This document shows positions 17,684 through 26,270 of a stretch of DNA of 64,000 bases, in pieces. The translations under genes and the position numbers were made by a program. Every line of letters starts with the position of its first letter. Positions within the stretch are counted from its first letter, which is position 1. The notes under the pieces are model-generated. The model was not told where the DNA came from. It saw only the letters and a list, made by a program, of their open reading frames with translations, and searched no databases. This DNA comes from Streptomyces sp. P3 (GTDB lineage Bacteria; Actinomycetota; Actinomycetes; Streptomycetales; Streptomycetaceae): assembly GCA_016893485.2 (NCBI GenBank), contig JAFEKX020000001.1:3534001-3598000 (forward strand), read 5' to 3'.

Positions 17684-17795
17684 AGGCGCCCGGATTGCCA
17701 CTCACGCACGTCGCCGCCGAACTAGGCCAATTCGCGCCCTACTGAGATCCGGTCAGATTCGCTCACACTCGAACACATGGGGGCGATTCGGGATC

Positions 17796-18233
17796 GTGAC
17801 CAGCTTGCATGCCATCGCTGCGGGGGAGACCAGCCCCACCGTGCGTGAGCGCGGACGGTTCGGACTCATGGCGAGCTACTGCGAGGGATGCTGGAACACC
17901 TACGCCAACGAGATGGCCGAAGCCGATGGCGCTACGGCCCCGCCGAGACCGGACCCCGACCCCGACGACGTGGCATGGATCGAGCCGCCACGTTGCCCCG
18001 AATGCGGCGCACTAGTTCGCGTGTACCCGACGAGCTACGACCGATGGGTCAGCCTCGCCATGGTGGAGTTGCCCGCGAAAGACGTCCCAGCGGCCTTCAG
18101 GTGGCGTTTGACGAGGGTTCCGGACCGATCCCCCATCCCCACGGATATCGTGGCCGTACGGGTCCGTGGAATCGATCCGCTACCGAGCGAACCAGTCGTG
18201 CCGGCTCACCGGATGATGTGCGTCCCCGAGTGA
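17796..18233 (+). CDS. Zinc-binding hypothetical protein, DUF6083-like
   Basis: The open frame has YCEGC, CPEC and a domain (YPTSYDRWVSLAMVELPA..VPAAFRWRLTRVPD) that resembles the Streptomyces DUF6083 pattern. The GTG at 17796 lacks a ribosome site. The frame from ATG 17777 reads MGAIRDRDQLACHRCGG and ends at a stop a few codons later. If the GGGGG run at about 17821 holds one extra G, the two frames join and add a third CxxC (CHRCGE). I consider 17777 the likelier true start. It is the last gene before attR, a typical cargo position. Function unknown. Confidence 0.6.
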   Translation: MTSLHAIAAGETSPTVRERGRFGLMASYCEGCWNTYANEMAEADGATAPPRPDPDPDDVAWIEPPRCPECGALVRVYPTSYDRWVSLAMVELPAKDVPAAFRWRLTRVPDRSPIPTDIVAVRVRGIDPLPSEPVVPAHRMMCVPE

Positions 18234-18396
18234 GGTGACCCGTAGATCGCGCGGCAGCGAGTCGGAGGCCCGGCCCCGTGTCCCCTGCGTGCCCGATCGA
18301 GCGGCGACCGGCGGGGAGTAGCGGGGAACGTCGGCGAGCGACCCGAGAACCGGCAGGTCAACGTCTCGGCAGGTCAGCCCCGGTCCGCATACGCGA
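18234..18396. other. attR-proximal noncoding region with direct repeats
   Basis: No gene. CGGCAGGTCA is repeated at 18351-18360 and 18367-18376, 16 bp apart and 20 bp from the att core. These are candidate integrase arm-type or excisionase sites. Confidence 0.4.
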
Positions 18397-18441
18397 TCTT
18401 CCAAACTAGCTACGCGGGTTCGATTCCCGTCGCCCGCTCCA
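18397..18441. repeat. attR: attR core of the AICE
   Basis: A 45-bp exact copy of 7965-8009. The copy lacks the acceptor 5' strand and D-arm, so it is not a tRNA gene. Confidence 0.93.
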
Positions 18442-18449
18442 GGCAGCTC

Positions 18450-18486
18450 AGGGCCAGGTCGGAGGATGATTCCCCGGCCTGGCCCT
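18450..18486 (+). terminator. Ancestral tRNA-Gly terminator beyond attR
   Basis: AGGGCCAGG pairs with CCTGGCCCT at the same spacing from the att core as the hairpin at 8018-8054. It would have terminated tRNA-Gly before insertion. Confidence 0.6.
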
Positions 18487-18533
18487 GAGTCGTTCCCGGA
18501 GTCCTGTCGTCTGGTGCGCCACCTGGTCACGAC

Positions 18534-18728
18534 TCAGAAGCTGATCGAGTTGATCGTCTCCGCTATCGAGTTCAGGAACCGGTTGATGGACGGTGCCATG
18601 CCGGTCGAGGCGAGGAAGAAGCCGAAGAGGATGGCGACTATGGCTGGGCCCGCCTTGATCGATCCCCCTCGGATCAACACCACCAGGATGATCGCCAACA
18701 GCAGCACCACAGACAGTGAAATGGCCAC
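18534..18728 (-). CDS. Small hydrophobic membrane protein
   Basis: A 64-residue protein from a GTG start: one strong helix (SLSVVLLLAIILVVLIRGG), a second (AGPAIVAILFGFFLAST) and a short polar end. Topology resembles small Streptomyces membrane proteins of unknown function. It is the first chromosomal gene right of the AICE. Confidence 0.65.
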   Translation of the reverse strand: MAISLSVVLLLAIILVVLIRGGSIKAGPAIVAILFGFFLASTGMAPSINRFLNSIAETINSISF

Positions 18729-19022
18729 AACTGATCACACCCTCGGTCGGTCCGCTCCCGGCCCGGGGACGCGACCCCGCGCACCCCCGCCAGGTCCATC
18801 GTGCCACCAACGCGGCCTACGTATGCGGCGGGTGACGCATCGTTGGTAGCAAAGGTTCGGAAGAGACGCGTTCGCAGGGCGTTCGAATCATTGGCACGCG
18901 CACACGAACAGGCCTTCCTCGCGTGCCCTTTTGCGCCTTTTGATCGGGATGAATCGTGACATATTGAAGAGATTCCGGACGCGAGCCCGATGGTTTCACC
19001 GATTTCCACGGGCAACGCTAGG
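18729..19022. other. Intergenic region between divergent genes
   Basis: About 294 bp with promoters expected for both neighbours. I see no RNA gene, repeat or recognisable operator. Confidence 0.4.
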
Positions 19023-20164
19023 GTGCCTCAGATGTTCCACGCTGACACGCCCCGGGCCAGGACGAACAGAGCAAACAGAACGAACAGACCAAACCGCGCG
19101 ACGCGTTCTTCGACAACGCGAAGTACCTGGCGATCCTGCTGGTCGCCGTCGGACACTCCTGGGAGCCCCTCAAGGGCGACAGCAGAGTGCTCCAGGGGCT
19201 GTACATGGTCGTGTACACGTTCCACATGCCGGCGTTCATCGTCATCTCCGGCTATCTCTCCCGCAGTTTCGACATGCGGCCGGCCCGCCTGAAGCGTCTC
19301 CTCACCGGCGTCGCGGTGCCGTACATCCTCTTCGAGATCGCGTACTCGCTCTTCAGCCGCTACGCCAACGACGACCCGCACCAGAAGATCACCCTGCTCG
19401 ACCCGCTGTATCTCACCTGGTTCCTCTGCTCGTTGTTCATCTGGCGGCTGACCACCCCGATCTGGAAACTGGTCCGGCACCCGCTGGCCGTCGCCCTCGG
19501 CATCGCCATGCTCGCCTCCTGCACCCCGGAGCTGACCGACGACTTCGACCTCCAGCGGACGGCGCAGTTCCTCCCGTACTTCGTGCTCGGCCTGGTCCTG
19601 AGGCCCGAGCACTTCCTGTGGGTGCGGCGGCGCGAGATCCGGGTCCTGGCGGTGCCGGTGTTCGCGAGTGCGGTGGTGTTCGGCTACTGGGCGGTGCCGC
19701 GGATGAACGCGAGCTGGTTCTACCACCACGACTCCGCGCAGGAGTTCGCCGCGCCCTGGTGGGTGGGGCCGGTGATGATGCTCGCGATGTTCGGCTGCTC
19801 GCTGCTGCTGACCGCCGGTTTCTACTCCTGGGTGCCGAGCCGGAAGACCTGGTTCACGGCGCTCGGCGCGGGCACCCTGTACGGCTATCTGCTGCACGGC
19901 TTCGTCATCAAGGGCGCCGGTTACGCGGGCCTGTTCGACCACGCCTGGCTGCACCGGCCGTACGGCGTCGCCCTGGTGACCGCCCTCGCGGCCACCGTCG
20001 TCACGCTGCTGTGCACCCCGCCCGTACGACGGGTGTTCCGCTTCGTGATCGAGCCGGGCATGGAGTGGGCGTTCCGGCGCGACGCGGCCCAACTGGCCCG
20101 GGAACGCGAGCAGTTCGAGAAGCCGCAGGGTCAGCAGCCCGTGCGGGAGAAGGTCAACGCCTAG
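19023..20164 (+). CDS. Acyltransferase 3 family membrane protein
   Basis: An integral membrane O-acyltransferase with about ten helices. The family signature at the N-terminus is RDAFFDNAKYLAILLVAVGHSW (split in the source by a frame error), followed by YTFHMPAFIVISGYLSRSF. The raw frame opens only at 19187, which would cut the first helix and the conserved His. One missing C at about 19052 hides the real start (GTG 19023 or ATG 19032, MFHADTPPGQDEQSKQN). The target, a sugar or cell-surface polymer, is unknown. The C-terminal tail (REREQFEKPQ) is cytoplasmic. Confidence 0.85.
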
Positions 20165-20174
20165 ACAGGGACGC

Positions 20175-20628
20175 CTACTCGGGGACGTCCAGGCCGAGAA
20201 GCGCGCGCATCCGTGCGTACTTCTCGGTCAGCCGCCTCCGGGTCGGTCCGTCGAGGACCGCGAGGCGGGCCGGGTCCGCGTTGTGCGCCAGATCCGCCTC
20301 CTTCACCAGGAGCGCGCCGGGGTCGCGAGCACACGCCCGGCGTACGCCTCGGGAGTCTCCCCGCCCGCTTGGTGACCGCGAGCACGATGTCCTTGGTACG
20401 ACGGCTCAGCGCGGCCTCGCGCAGCCACCGCTCGGTGAGCGCGTCGTCCTCCACGGAGTCGTGCAGCCAGGCCGCCGCGATCTGCTCGGCGTCCCCGCCC
20501 CGCAGCCGCACCCTCCGCTACGGCCTGGAGGTGCTCGGCGTAGGGCCGTCCCCTGCCTTGTCGGTCTGGCCCTCGTGGGCGGCGCGGGCCAGGGTCTCGA
20601 CCTCGGCCTCGGTGAGGTGCCCGGTCAC
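20175..20628 (-). CDS. HD-domain phosphohydrolase-like protein
   Basis: A protein of about 150 residues. The reassembled sequence begins VTGHLTEAEVETLARAAHEG, continues PYAEHLQAVAEGVRLRGGD, has the HD motif in AAAWLHDSVEDD and a later ADLAHNADPARL, and ends RALLGLDVPE. This is the pattern of RelA/SpoT-type or YfbR-like HD hydrolases. At least three missing bases in C/G runs (about 20347, 20514 and 20550) break the frame. It overlaps the end of the phosphatase gene (GTGA), so the two are coupled. The substrate may be a nucleotide. Confidence 0.7.
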
Positions 20629-21812
20629 CGGGGCTGGGCCTGGGCCGCCGCCGTCGGCCCCTCGCGGCACACCAGCAGCAGCGCCCGGTCGTCGTTGACG
20701 TCCTTGGCGACCGCTTCGATGAGGTGCCAGGCGGCGCCGTGGAAGCCGCCAGCGACGTAGCGGTCGGCCTCACCGGTGAGGCGGTCGATGCCCTCGACGA
20801 TGTCGCGGTCGGAGGTCTCCACCAAGCCGTCCGTGAACAGCATCAACACGTCCCCGGGCCGCAGCGATCCCTTCACGGGGTCGAACTGGGCGCCGTCGTA
20901 CACACCCAGCAGGGGCCCTTCGGCCGCCTTCTCCTCCCAGCGGCCGCTGCCCGCGCTGAGCTGGAGGCCCGGCGGGTGGCCCGCGGAGAAGAGTTCGTAG
21001 TCGCCGGAGTCGAGGTCGAGGACGAGGTGGATCGAGGTCGCGAAGCCCTCGTCCCAGTCCTGGCGGAGGAGGTAGCCGTTGGCGGCGGGCAGGAACGCGT
21101 GCGGGGGCAGCGAGCCGAGCAGGCCGCCGAAGGCGCCGGACAGCAGCAGGGCGCGGGAGCCCGCGTCCATGCCCTTGCCGGAGACGTCGGTGAGGACCAC
21201 CTCCATGGTCCGACCACCGTTCGTCCGGGCCGCGACCACGAAGTCGCCGGAGAACGACTGGCCGCCCGCGGGCCGCAGCGCCATCTCCCGGTGCCAGCCC
21301 TGCGGGAGTTGGGGCAGCTTGCTCTGCACCCGGATCCGCTCGCGGAGGTCGAAGAGCATGGTGCCGCCGCGCCGCCAGGGCACGCCCACCCGGCTGCGGA
21401 ACTGCGCGATCAGCAGCCCGAAGAAACCGCACGCGGCCACCACGAGCACCACGCCCGGGGTCACCCGCGCCGGGCCCTCGGTGTACGGGCCGAGCTTCAC
21501 CGACTCCACGATCAGCCCGGTGGCCGCCGCCGCGTACAGGCCGAGCAGGCTCGCTGGGCGCAGCACCAGGCCGCCCGCGACGATCGGGAGGACCAGCGCG
21601 TTCGGCGAGCACCACACCGGGTTGGCGAGGGTCACGGCCACGATCACCGGGATCGTGATCAGCAGCCCGGCCAGCGCGACCCAGTCCGAGCCGTCCCCGC
21701 GGAAGTAGTCGACGGCGCTTCTGCGCAGGCCGGTGCGGACCCGGTGAACCAGCTTCCTCAACCGGGCCGTGAACGTGTCGGCCTCCGCGCGCCGCTCTCG
21801 TCCTGCTGCCAT
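20625..21812 (-). CDS. PP2C-family SpoIIE-type membrane phosphatase
   Basis: Intact, 395 residues. A short N-terminal basic region leads into four to five membrane helices (LAGLLITIPVIVAVTLA, LVLPIVAGGLVL, LLGLYAAAATGLIV, VVLVVAACGFFGLLI). A SpoIIE domain follows with SFSGDFVVAARTNG, VLTDVSGKGMDAG, SAGHPPGL and DVLMLFTDGLVETSDRD; the Asp residues are the metal ligands. Such phosphatases dephosphorylate anti-sigma-factor antagonists in Streptomyces partner switching. It is coupled to the HD protein downstream and divergent from the Eis-like gene. Confidence 0.9.
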   Translation of the reverse strand: MAAGRERRAEADTFTARLRKLVHRVRTGLRRSAVDYFRGDGSDWVALAGLLITIPVIVAVTLANPVWCSPNALVLPIVAGGLVLRPASLLGLYAAAATGLIVESVKLGPYTEGPARVTPGVVLVVAACGFFGLLIAQFRSRVGVPWRRGGTMLFDLRERIRVQSKLPQLPQGWHREMALRPAGGQSFSGDFVVAARTNGGRTMEVVLTDVSGKGMDAGSRALLLSGAFGGLLGSLPPHAFLPAANGYLLRQDWDEGFATSIHLVLDLDSGDYELFSAGHPPGLQLSAGSGRWEEKAAEGPLLGVYDGAQFDPVKGSLRPGDVLMLFTDGLVETSDRDIVEGIDRLTGEADRYVAGGFHGAAWHLIEAVAKDVNDDRALLLVCREGPTAAAQAQPR

Positions 21813-21972
21813 TAGTTCGGGACCCTATCCATCCGACCAGCCGCTTGGCACGGGAGGTCCCACTTGTCCCCCTGCGAGGTTCAACTTCACAGTGAACTTC
21901 ACCGGAGGCCCCGCGGAGGCGCCCAGCGGAAATTCCCTGGCTCGTCCCGCAATGCCCTGGTAGGCATGGCCC

Positions 21973-23231
21973 ATGGGGACAGTCACGAAGAACACGCCTG
22001 CCGAGCCGACCGAGCTGCGCGTACTGCGCCAGGACGAGTGGGACACCTGGTACGACAAGCTGATCGACGCCTTCGGCGGCACCCGGAGCCGCCCGAGGAG
22101 CGCGAGCTGTGGCGGGAACTCACCGAGCTCGACCGCTCCATCGGCGTCTGGGACGGCGAGACCTGTGTGGGGACGGCGGGCGCGTTCAGCTTCCGGCTCA
22201 CCGTGCCCGGCGGCGCCTCGGTGCCGGTGGCCGGGGTGACGATGGTCAGCGTGGCCGCCACGCACCGGCGGCGGGGCATCCTGCGGTCGATGATGCGGCG
22301 GCAGCTGGACGACGTCCGTTCCTGGGGCGAGCCGCTGGCCGTGCTCACGGCCTCCGAGCCGGTGATCTACGGCCGCTTCGGCTACGGCATCGCGACGATG
22401 AACATGTCCGCCGAGATCGACACGGACCGGGTACGCCTCTCGGTGCCGCCGGGCACCGACGACGTACGCCTGCGCTTCGCCGAGCCGACCGCCGTGCGCG
22501 ACGCGTGCGAGGCGGTGTACGCGCGGCTGGTGGCCGGGCGGCCGGGGATGCTGGCGCGGCGGCCCGGGTGGGAGAACCTGCCGCTGCTGGACCCGGAGAG
22601 CGAGCGGGAGGGCTCGTCGCCGCTGCGGTGCGTGGTCGCCGAGCGGGAGGGTGAAGTCGTCGGCTACGCGCGGTACTTCATCAAGCCCGAGTGGGACACG
22701 CAGGGGCCCAAGGGTGCCGTACGGCTGCGGGATCTGGAGGCGCTGGACCCGGCTGCGTACGCGGCGCTGTGGCGGTTCCTCTGTGAGATCGACCTGACCC
22801 GGAAGGTGACGACGCACAGCAGGCCCGTCGACGACTCCTGGCAGCATCTCGTCTCCGACATCCGCCGGTGCTCGATCCGGCAGCGGGACTCGTTGCACGT
22901 ACGGCTGGTGGAGCTGGGGGCGGCGCTGGAGGCGCGGACGTATCAGGCGCCCGTGGACGTCGTGTTCGAGGTCGCGGACGCCTTCTGCCCCTGGAACGAG
23001 GGGCGTTGGAGGCTCACCGGCGACGCGAAGGGCGCGTCCTGCGAGCGGACCGACGACCCGGCCGATCTCGCGCTGTCCGTACGGGAGTTGGGGGCCGCGT
23101 ATCTCGGCGGGGTGTCCCTCGCGTCGCTCGCGGGCGCCGGGCGGGTGCGGGAGCTGCGGCCCGGGGCGCTGGCGGAGGCGTCGCTGGCGTTCGGGTCGAC
23201 GGTCGCGCCCTGGCTGCCGCACGGGTTCTAG
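21973..23231 (+). CDS. Eis-family N-acetyltransferase
   Basis: An enhanced-intracellular-survival type acetyltransferase of about 420 residues: N-terminal GNAT domain with acetyl-CoA loop VSVAATHRRRGILRSMMRRQ, a second GNAT-like region (DVRLRFAEPTAVRDAC), and a C-terminal SCP2-like domain. It ends VAPWLPHGF with a free carboxylate, as in Eis where the C-terminus is catalytic. Family members acetylate aminoglycosides or protein lysines. The start ATG at 21973 reads MGTVTKNTPAEPTELRVLRQDEWDTW. One G is missing at about 22080 (FGG to HPEPPEERELW). Confidence 0.88.
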
Positions 23232-23249
23232 CCGTACCGCCGAACGCCC

Positions 23250-24062
23250 CTACGGCTTCTGGCAGTTGGGGCACCAGAACAGATTGCGGGCGGCGAGGTC
23301 GGCGGTGCGGATCTCGCCACCGCAGATGTGGCAGGGCTGGTGGGCCCGGCGGTAGACGTAGACCTCGCCGCCGTGGTCGTCCACGCGCGGCGGGCGGCCC
23401 ATCGCCTCGGGGTGTGCTCCGGGCGGACGGTGTCGATGCGGTTGTTGCGGACGCCCTCGTGCATCAGCTCGACGAGGTCGGCCCAGATCGCGTCCCACTC
23501 GGCGGGCGTGAGGTCCTTGCCCGCGCGGTACGGGTCGATGCCGTGCCGGAAGAGGACCTCCGCGCGGTAGACGTTGCCGACGCCCGCGATGACCTTCTGG
23601 TCCATCAGCAGGGCCGCGATCGTCGTACGACTGCGGGAGATCCGTCGGTACGCCGCGCCCGGGTCCGTGTCCTCGGGCGGGCGCAGGGGGTCGGGGCCGA
23701 GGCGGGCGTGTATCGCGTGCTTCTCGGTGTCCGTGATCAGGGCGCAGGTGGTGGGGCCGCGGAGATCGACGTACGACGTGTCGTTGGCGAGGCGCAGGCG
23801 GACGGTGTCCGTGGGCGGGGGCGGGGGCCCCGCCGAAGGTCACCTTGCCGAAGAGGCCGAGGTGGATGTGGATCCACTCCTCGTCCCGGAAACCGAGGAA
23901 CAGGTGCTTGCCGTGGGCTTCGGTGCGGGTGAGTTCCGTGCGGTGGAGCAGCGCGGCGGAGTCACTGAACTTGCCCTGGGGGCTGGTGACTTGAGTGACT
24001 CGGCCGGTGAAGTGAGCGCCGTAGTCCAGGGCGAGTCGGTGGATCGTGTGCCCCTCTGGCAC
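23250..24062 (-). CDS. Fpg/Nei-family DNA glycosylase (endonuclease VIII-like)
   Basis: A base-excision repair enzyme that removes oxidised bases. The start GTG at 24062 gives V-PEGHTIHRLA, so Pro2 and Glu3 (the Schiff-base nucleophile and acid) follow the initiator directly. The middle has MDQKVIAGVGNVYRAEVLFRHG, the helix-two-turn-helix. A C-terminal zinc finger reads CHICGG and CPNCQ. Two missing bases (about 23830 in a G run, about 23400) break the frame. Corrected length is about 271 residues, normal. Convergent with the Eis-like gene. Confidence 0.9.
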   Translation of the reverse strand: MPEGHTIHRLALDYGAHFTGRVTQVTSPQGKFSDSAALLHRTELTRTEAHGKHLFLGFRDEEWIHIHLGLFGKVTFGGAPAPAHGHRPPAPRQRHVVRRSPRPHHLRPDHGHREARDTRPPRPRPPAPARGHGPGRGVPTDLPQSYDDRGPADGPEGHRGRRQRLPRGGPLPARHRPVPRGQGPHARRVGRDLGRPRRADARGRPQQPHRHRPPGAHPEAMGRPPRVDDHGGEVYVYRRAHQPCHICGGEIRTADLAARNLFWCPNCQKP

Positions 24063-24135
24063 CTGGCGCACTTCCTTTCACGCCCGCCCACCCGTCCAGG
24101 TCGGTCGACAGGTGGGCGCTCACAAGACCTTGTAC

Positions 24136-24620
24136 CTACTGCTTCGGGTGATGCGCCGGAATCTCCGGCAGCTCCCCGTCTCCTCGTACTTCGTCAGCAT
24201 GTCGATGCGCCGAATGTGCCGCGGGTCCTCGGAGAACGGCGTACCGACGAAGATCTCGACGAACTTCGTCGCCTCCTCCGTCGTGTGCATCCGGGCGCCG
24301 ACGGCCACGACGTTCGCGTTGTTGTGCTGGCGGCCGAGCGACGCGGTCTCCTCGCTCCAGGCGAGGGCCGCACGCACGCCCTTGACCTTGTTCGCCGCGA
24401 TCTGCTCGCCGTTGCCGGAGCCGCCGATCACGATGCCGAGGGCCTCGGGGTCGGCCGCCGCGCGCTCGGCGGCGCGGAGGCAGAAGGGCGGGTAGTCGTC
24501 CTGGGCGTCGTAGATGTGCGGGCCGCAGTCGACGGGCTCATGTCCCGCCTCCTTCAGCCACTCGACGAGGTGGTTCTTGAGTTCGAAGCCCGCATGGTCG
24601 GAGCCGAGATACACGCGCAT
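24136..24620 (-). CDS. rpiB: Ribose-5-phosphate isomerase B
   Basis: Interconverts ribose 5-phosphate and ribulose 5-phosphate. Signatures are YLGSDHAGFELK, VIGGSGNGEQIAANKVKGVRAAL and RQHNNANVVAVGARM, the actinobacterial form of the LacAB/RpiB family. The raw frame runs to 24120 with a scrambled tail; one G added at about 24170 gives ETGELPEIPAHHPKQ and a TAG at 24136. About 160 residues. It lies 73 bp upstream of the glycosylase gene on the same strand. Confidence 0.95.
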
Positions 24621-24833
24621 GGGTCGAGTGTGACACGGCTGTTTCCGGGAAGCAGCTCCGGGGCCCGACCACGTTAAATACAGGCAACGCCTCGCAACCT
24701 CAAGGAAACCTCAAGTAACGATCTGGATTCAAAGGTTCAGGATTTCCTTTACCTCCGATTCACTGGACCGACTCGTACGCCGCTCGTACGAGCACCCCCA
24801 CCGGCATCCCAACCGGCGTAAAGGAACTCCCCC

Positions 24834-26264
24834 ATGACTTCTGGTTCTGGCCTTCAGGCAGGACTCAAGAACCGGCATCTCACGATGATCGCCATCGGCG
24901 GCGTCATCGGCGCCGGCCTGTTCGTCGGCTCCAGTTCGGGCATCGCGACGGCGGGCCCGGGCATCCTGCTCTCCTACGCGCTCGTCGGCACGCTCGTGGT
25001 GCTGGTGATGCGCATGCTCGGTGAGATGTCGGCCGCGAACCCCACGTCCGGCTCGTTCTCCGCGCACGCCGACCGTGCGCTCGGCCGCTGGGCCGGTTTC
25101 TCCATCGGCTGGCTGTACTGGTTCTTCTGGGTCGTCGTCCTCGCCGTCGAGGCGACCGCGGGCGCCAAGATCCTCGAAGGCTGGATACCGGCCGTACCGC
25201 AGTGGGGCTGGGCGCTCATCGTGATGGTGGTCCTGACCGCCACGAACCTCGTGTCGGTGGGCTCCTACGGCGAGTTCGAGTTCTGGTTCGCCGGGATCAA
25301 GGTCGTCGCGATCGGCGCGTTCATCGTCGTCGGCGCACTGGCGATCTTCGGCGTGCTCCCCGGCGCCCACACCGACAAGGCGGGCCTCGGCAACCTCACC
25401 GACCACGGCGGCTTCCTGCCGAACGGACCCGGCGCGATCCTCACCGGCGTCCTGCTCGTCGTCTTCTCGTTCATGGGCAGCGAGATCGCCACGCTGGCCG
25501 CCGGCGAGTCCGAGGACCCGCAGCGCGCCGTCACCAAGTCGACCAACAGCATCATCTGGCGCATCGGCGTCTTCTACCTCGGCTCGATCCTCATCGTCGT
25601 CTGCCTGCTCCCGTGGAACGACCCGTCGATCAAGGCGCAGGGCTCCTACGTCGCCGCCCTCGACTCCCTCGGCATCGCGCACGCCGGCCAGATCATGAAC
25701 TTCATCGTGCTGACCTCGGTGCTGTCCTGTCTCAACTCCGGCCTCTACACGGCCTCCCGCATGGCCTTCTCGCTCGGCGGGCGCGGTGACGCCCCGAAGG
25801 CGTTCGCCCGGACCACGGCCCGCGGTGTCCCGATGGCGGCGATCATCGCCTCCGTCGTCTTCGGCTTCGTCGCCGTGTTCTTCAACTACGCCTACCCCGA
25901 CACCGTGTTCCTCTTCCTCGTCAACTCCTCGGGCGCCGTGGCCCTGTTCGTGTGGCTGGTCATCTGCGCGTCCCAGCTGCGCATGCGGCGGATCATCGAG
26001 CGCGAGTCGCCGGAGAAGCTCGTCGTACGGATGTGGCTGTACCCGTATCTGACCTGGGCGACGATCGCCCTGATCGTGTTCGTCCTCGGCTACATGCTCA
26101 CCGACACGGAGGGCGAGAGCAGCGGCCGTACGACGGTGCTGCTGTCCCTGCTCGTCGCGCTGGCCGTCATCGCGGTCTCGGTGGTCAAGGAGCGGGTGCG
26201 GGGCGGACGGGCGACCGCCGTCGCGGACACCGACACGGATACGGACAAGGTGTCCGTGGGTTAA
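24834..26264 (+). CDS. APC-family amino acid permease (GABA/aromatic permease type)
   Basis: An intact 476-residue, 12-helix transporter. The N-terminal signature IAIGGVIGAGLFVGSSSGI is the substrate-binding unwound helix of the APC/AAT family, with GESEDPQRAVTKSTNSI in the middle. The C-terminus is a short acidic Asp-Thr repeat (ADTDTDTDK). Proton-driven import of an amino acid or GABA is likely; the exact substrate cannot be read. The 213-bp upstream region contains CTCGTACGAG and a CCGGC inverted repeat. Convergent with the kinase gene at a distance of 6 bp. Confidence 0.92.
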   Translation: MTSGSGLQAGLKNRHLTMIAIGGVIGAGLFVGSSSGIATAGPGILLSYALVGTLVVLVMRMLGEMSAANPTSGSFSAHADRALGRWAGFSIGWLYWFFWVVVLAVEATAGAKILEGWIPAVPQWGWALIVMVVLTATNLVSVGSYGEFEFWFAGIKVVAIGAFIVVGALAIFGVLPGAHTDKAGLGNLTDHGGFLPNGPGAILTGVLLVVFSFMGSEIATLAAGESEDPQRAVTKSTNSIIWRIGVFYLGSILIVVCLLPWNDPSIKAQGSYVAALDSLGIAHAGQIMNFIVLTSVLSCLNSGLYTASRMAFSLGGRGDAPKAFARTTARGVPMAAIIASVVFGFVAVFFNYAYPDTVFLFLVNSSGAVALFVWLVICASQLRMRRIIERESPEKLVVRMWLYPYLTWATIALIVFVLGYMLTDTEGESSGRTTVLLSLLVALAVIAVSVVKERVRGGRATAVADTDTDTDKVSVG

Positions 26265-26270
26265 GGGAGT

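Larger units (their letters stand above)
8010..18441. mobile_element. pSAM2-type AICE integrated in tRNA-Gly(UCC)
   Basis: A 10.4-kb element bounded by the 45-bp att repeats. It carries every module of an actinomycete integrative and conjugative element: tyrosine integrase and excisionase, a RepSA-like rolling-circle initiator (so it can replicate when excised), a single FtsK/TraB-type DNA translocase for double-stranded transfer, spread-type small membrane proteins and a GntR-family repressor. Most genes from int to the SCO3933-like gene run leftwards with overlapping or near-overlapping starts. The repressor and cargo run rightwards. No relaxase or type IV secretion gene is present, as expected for AICEs. 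After correction of homopolymer errors, no core module is missing. Confidence 0.93.

Noticed and set aside
18397..18441. Second tRNA-Gly
   Set aside because: Only the 3' half of the cloverleaf is present; it is the attR duplication.
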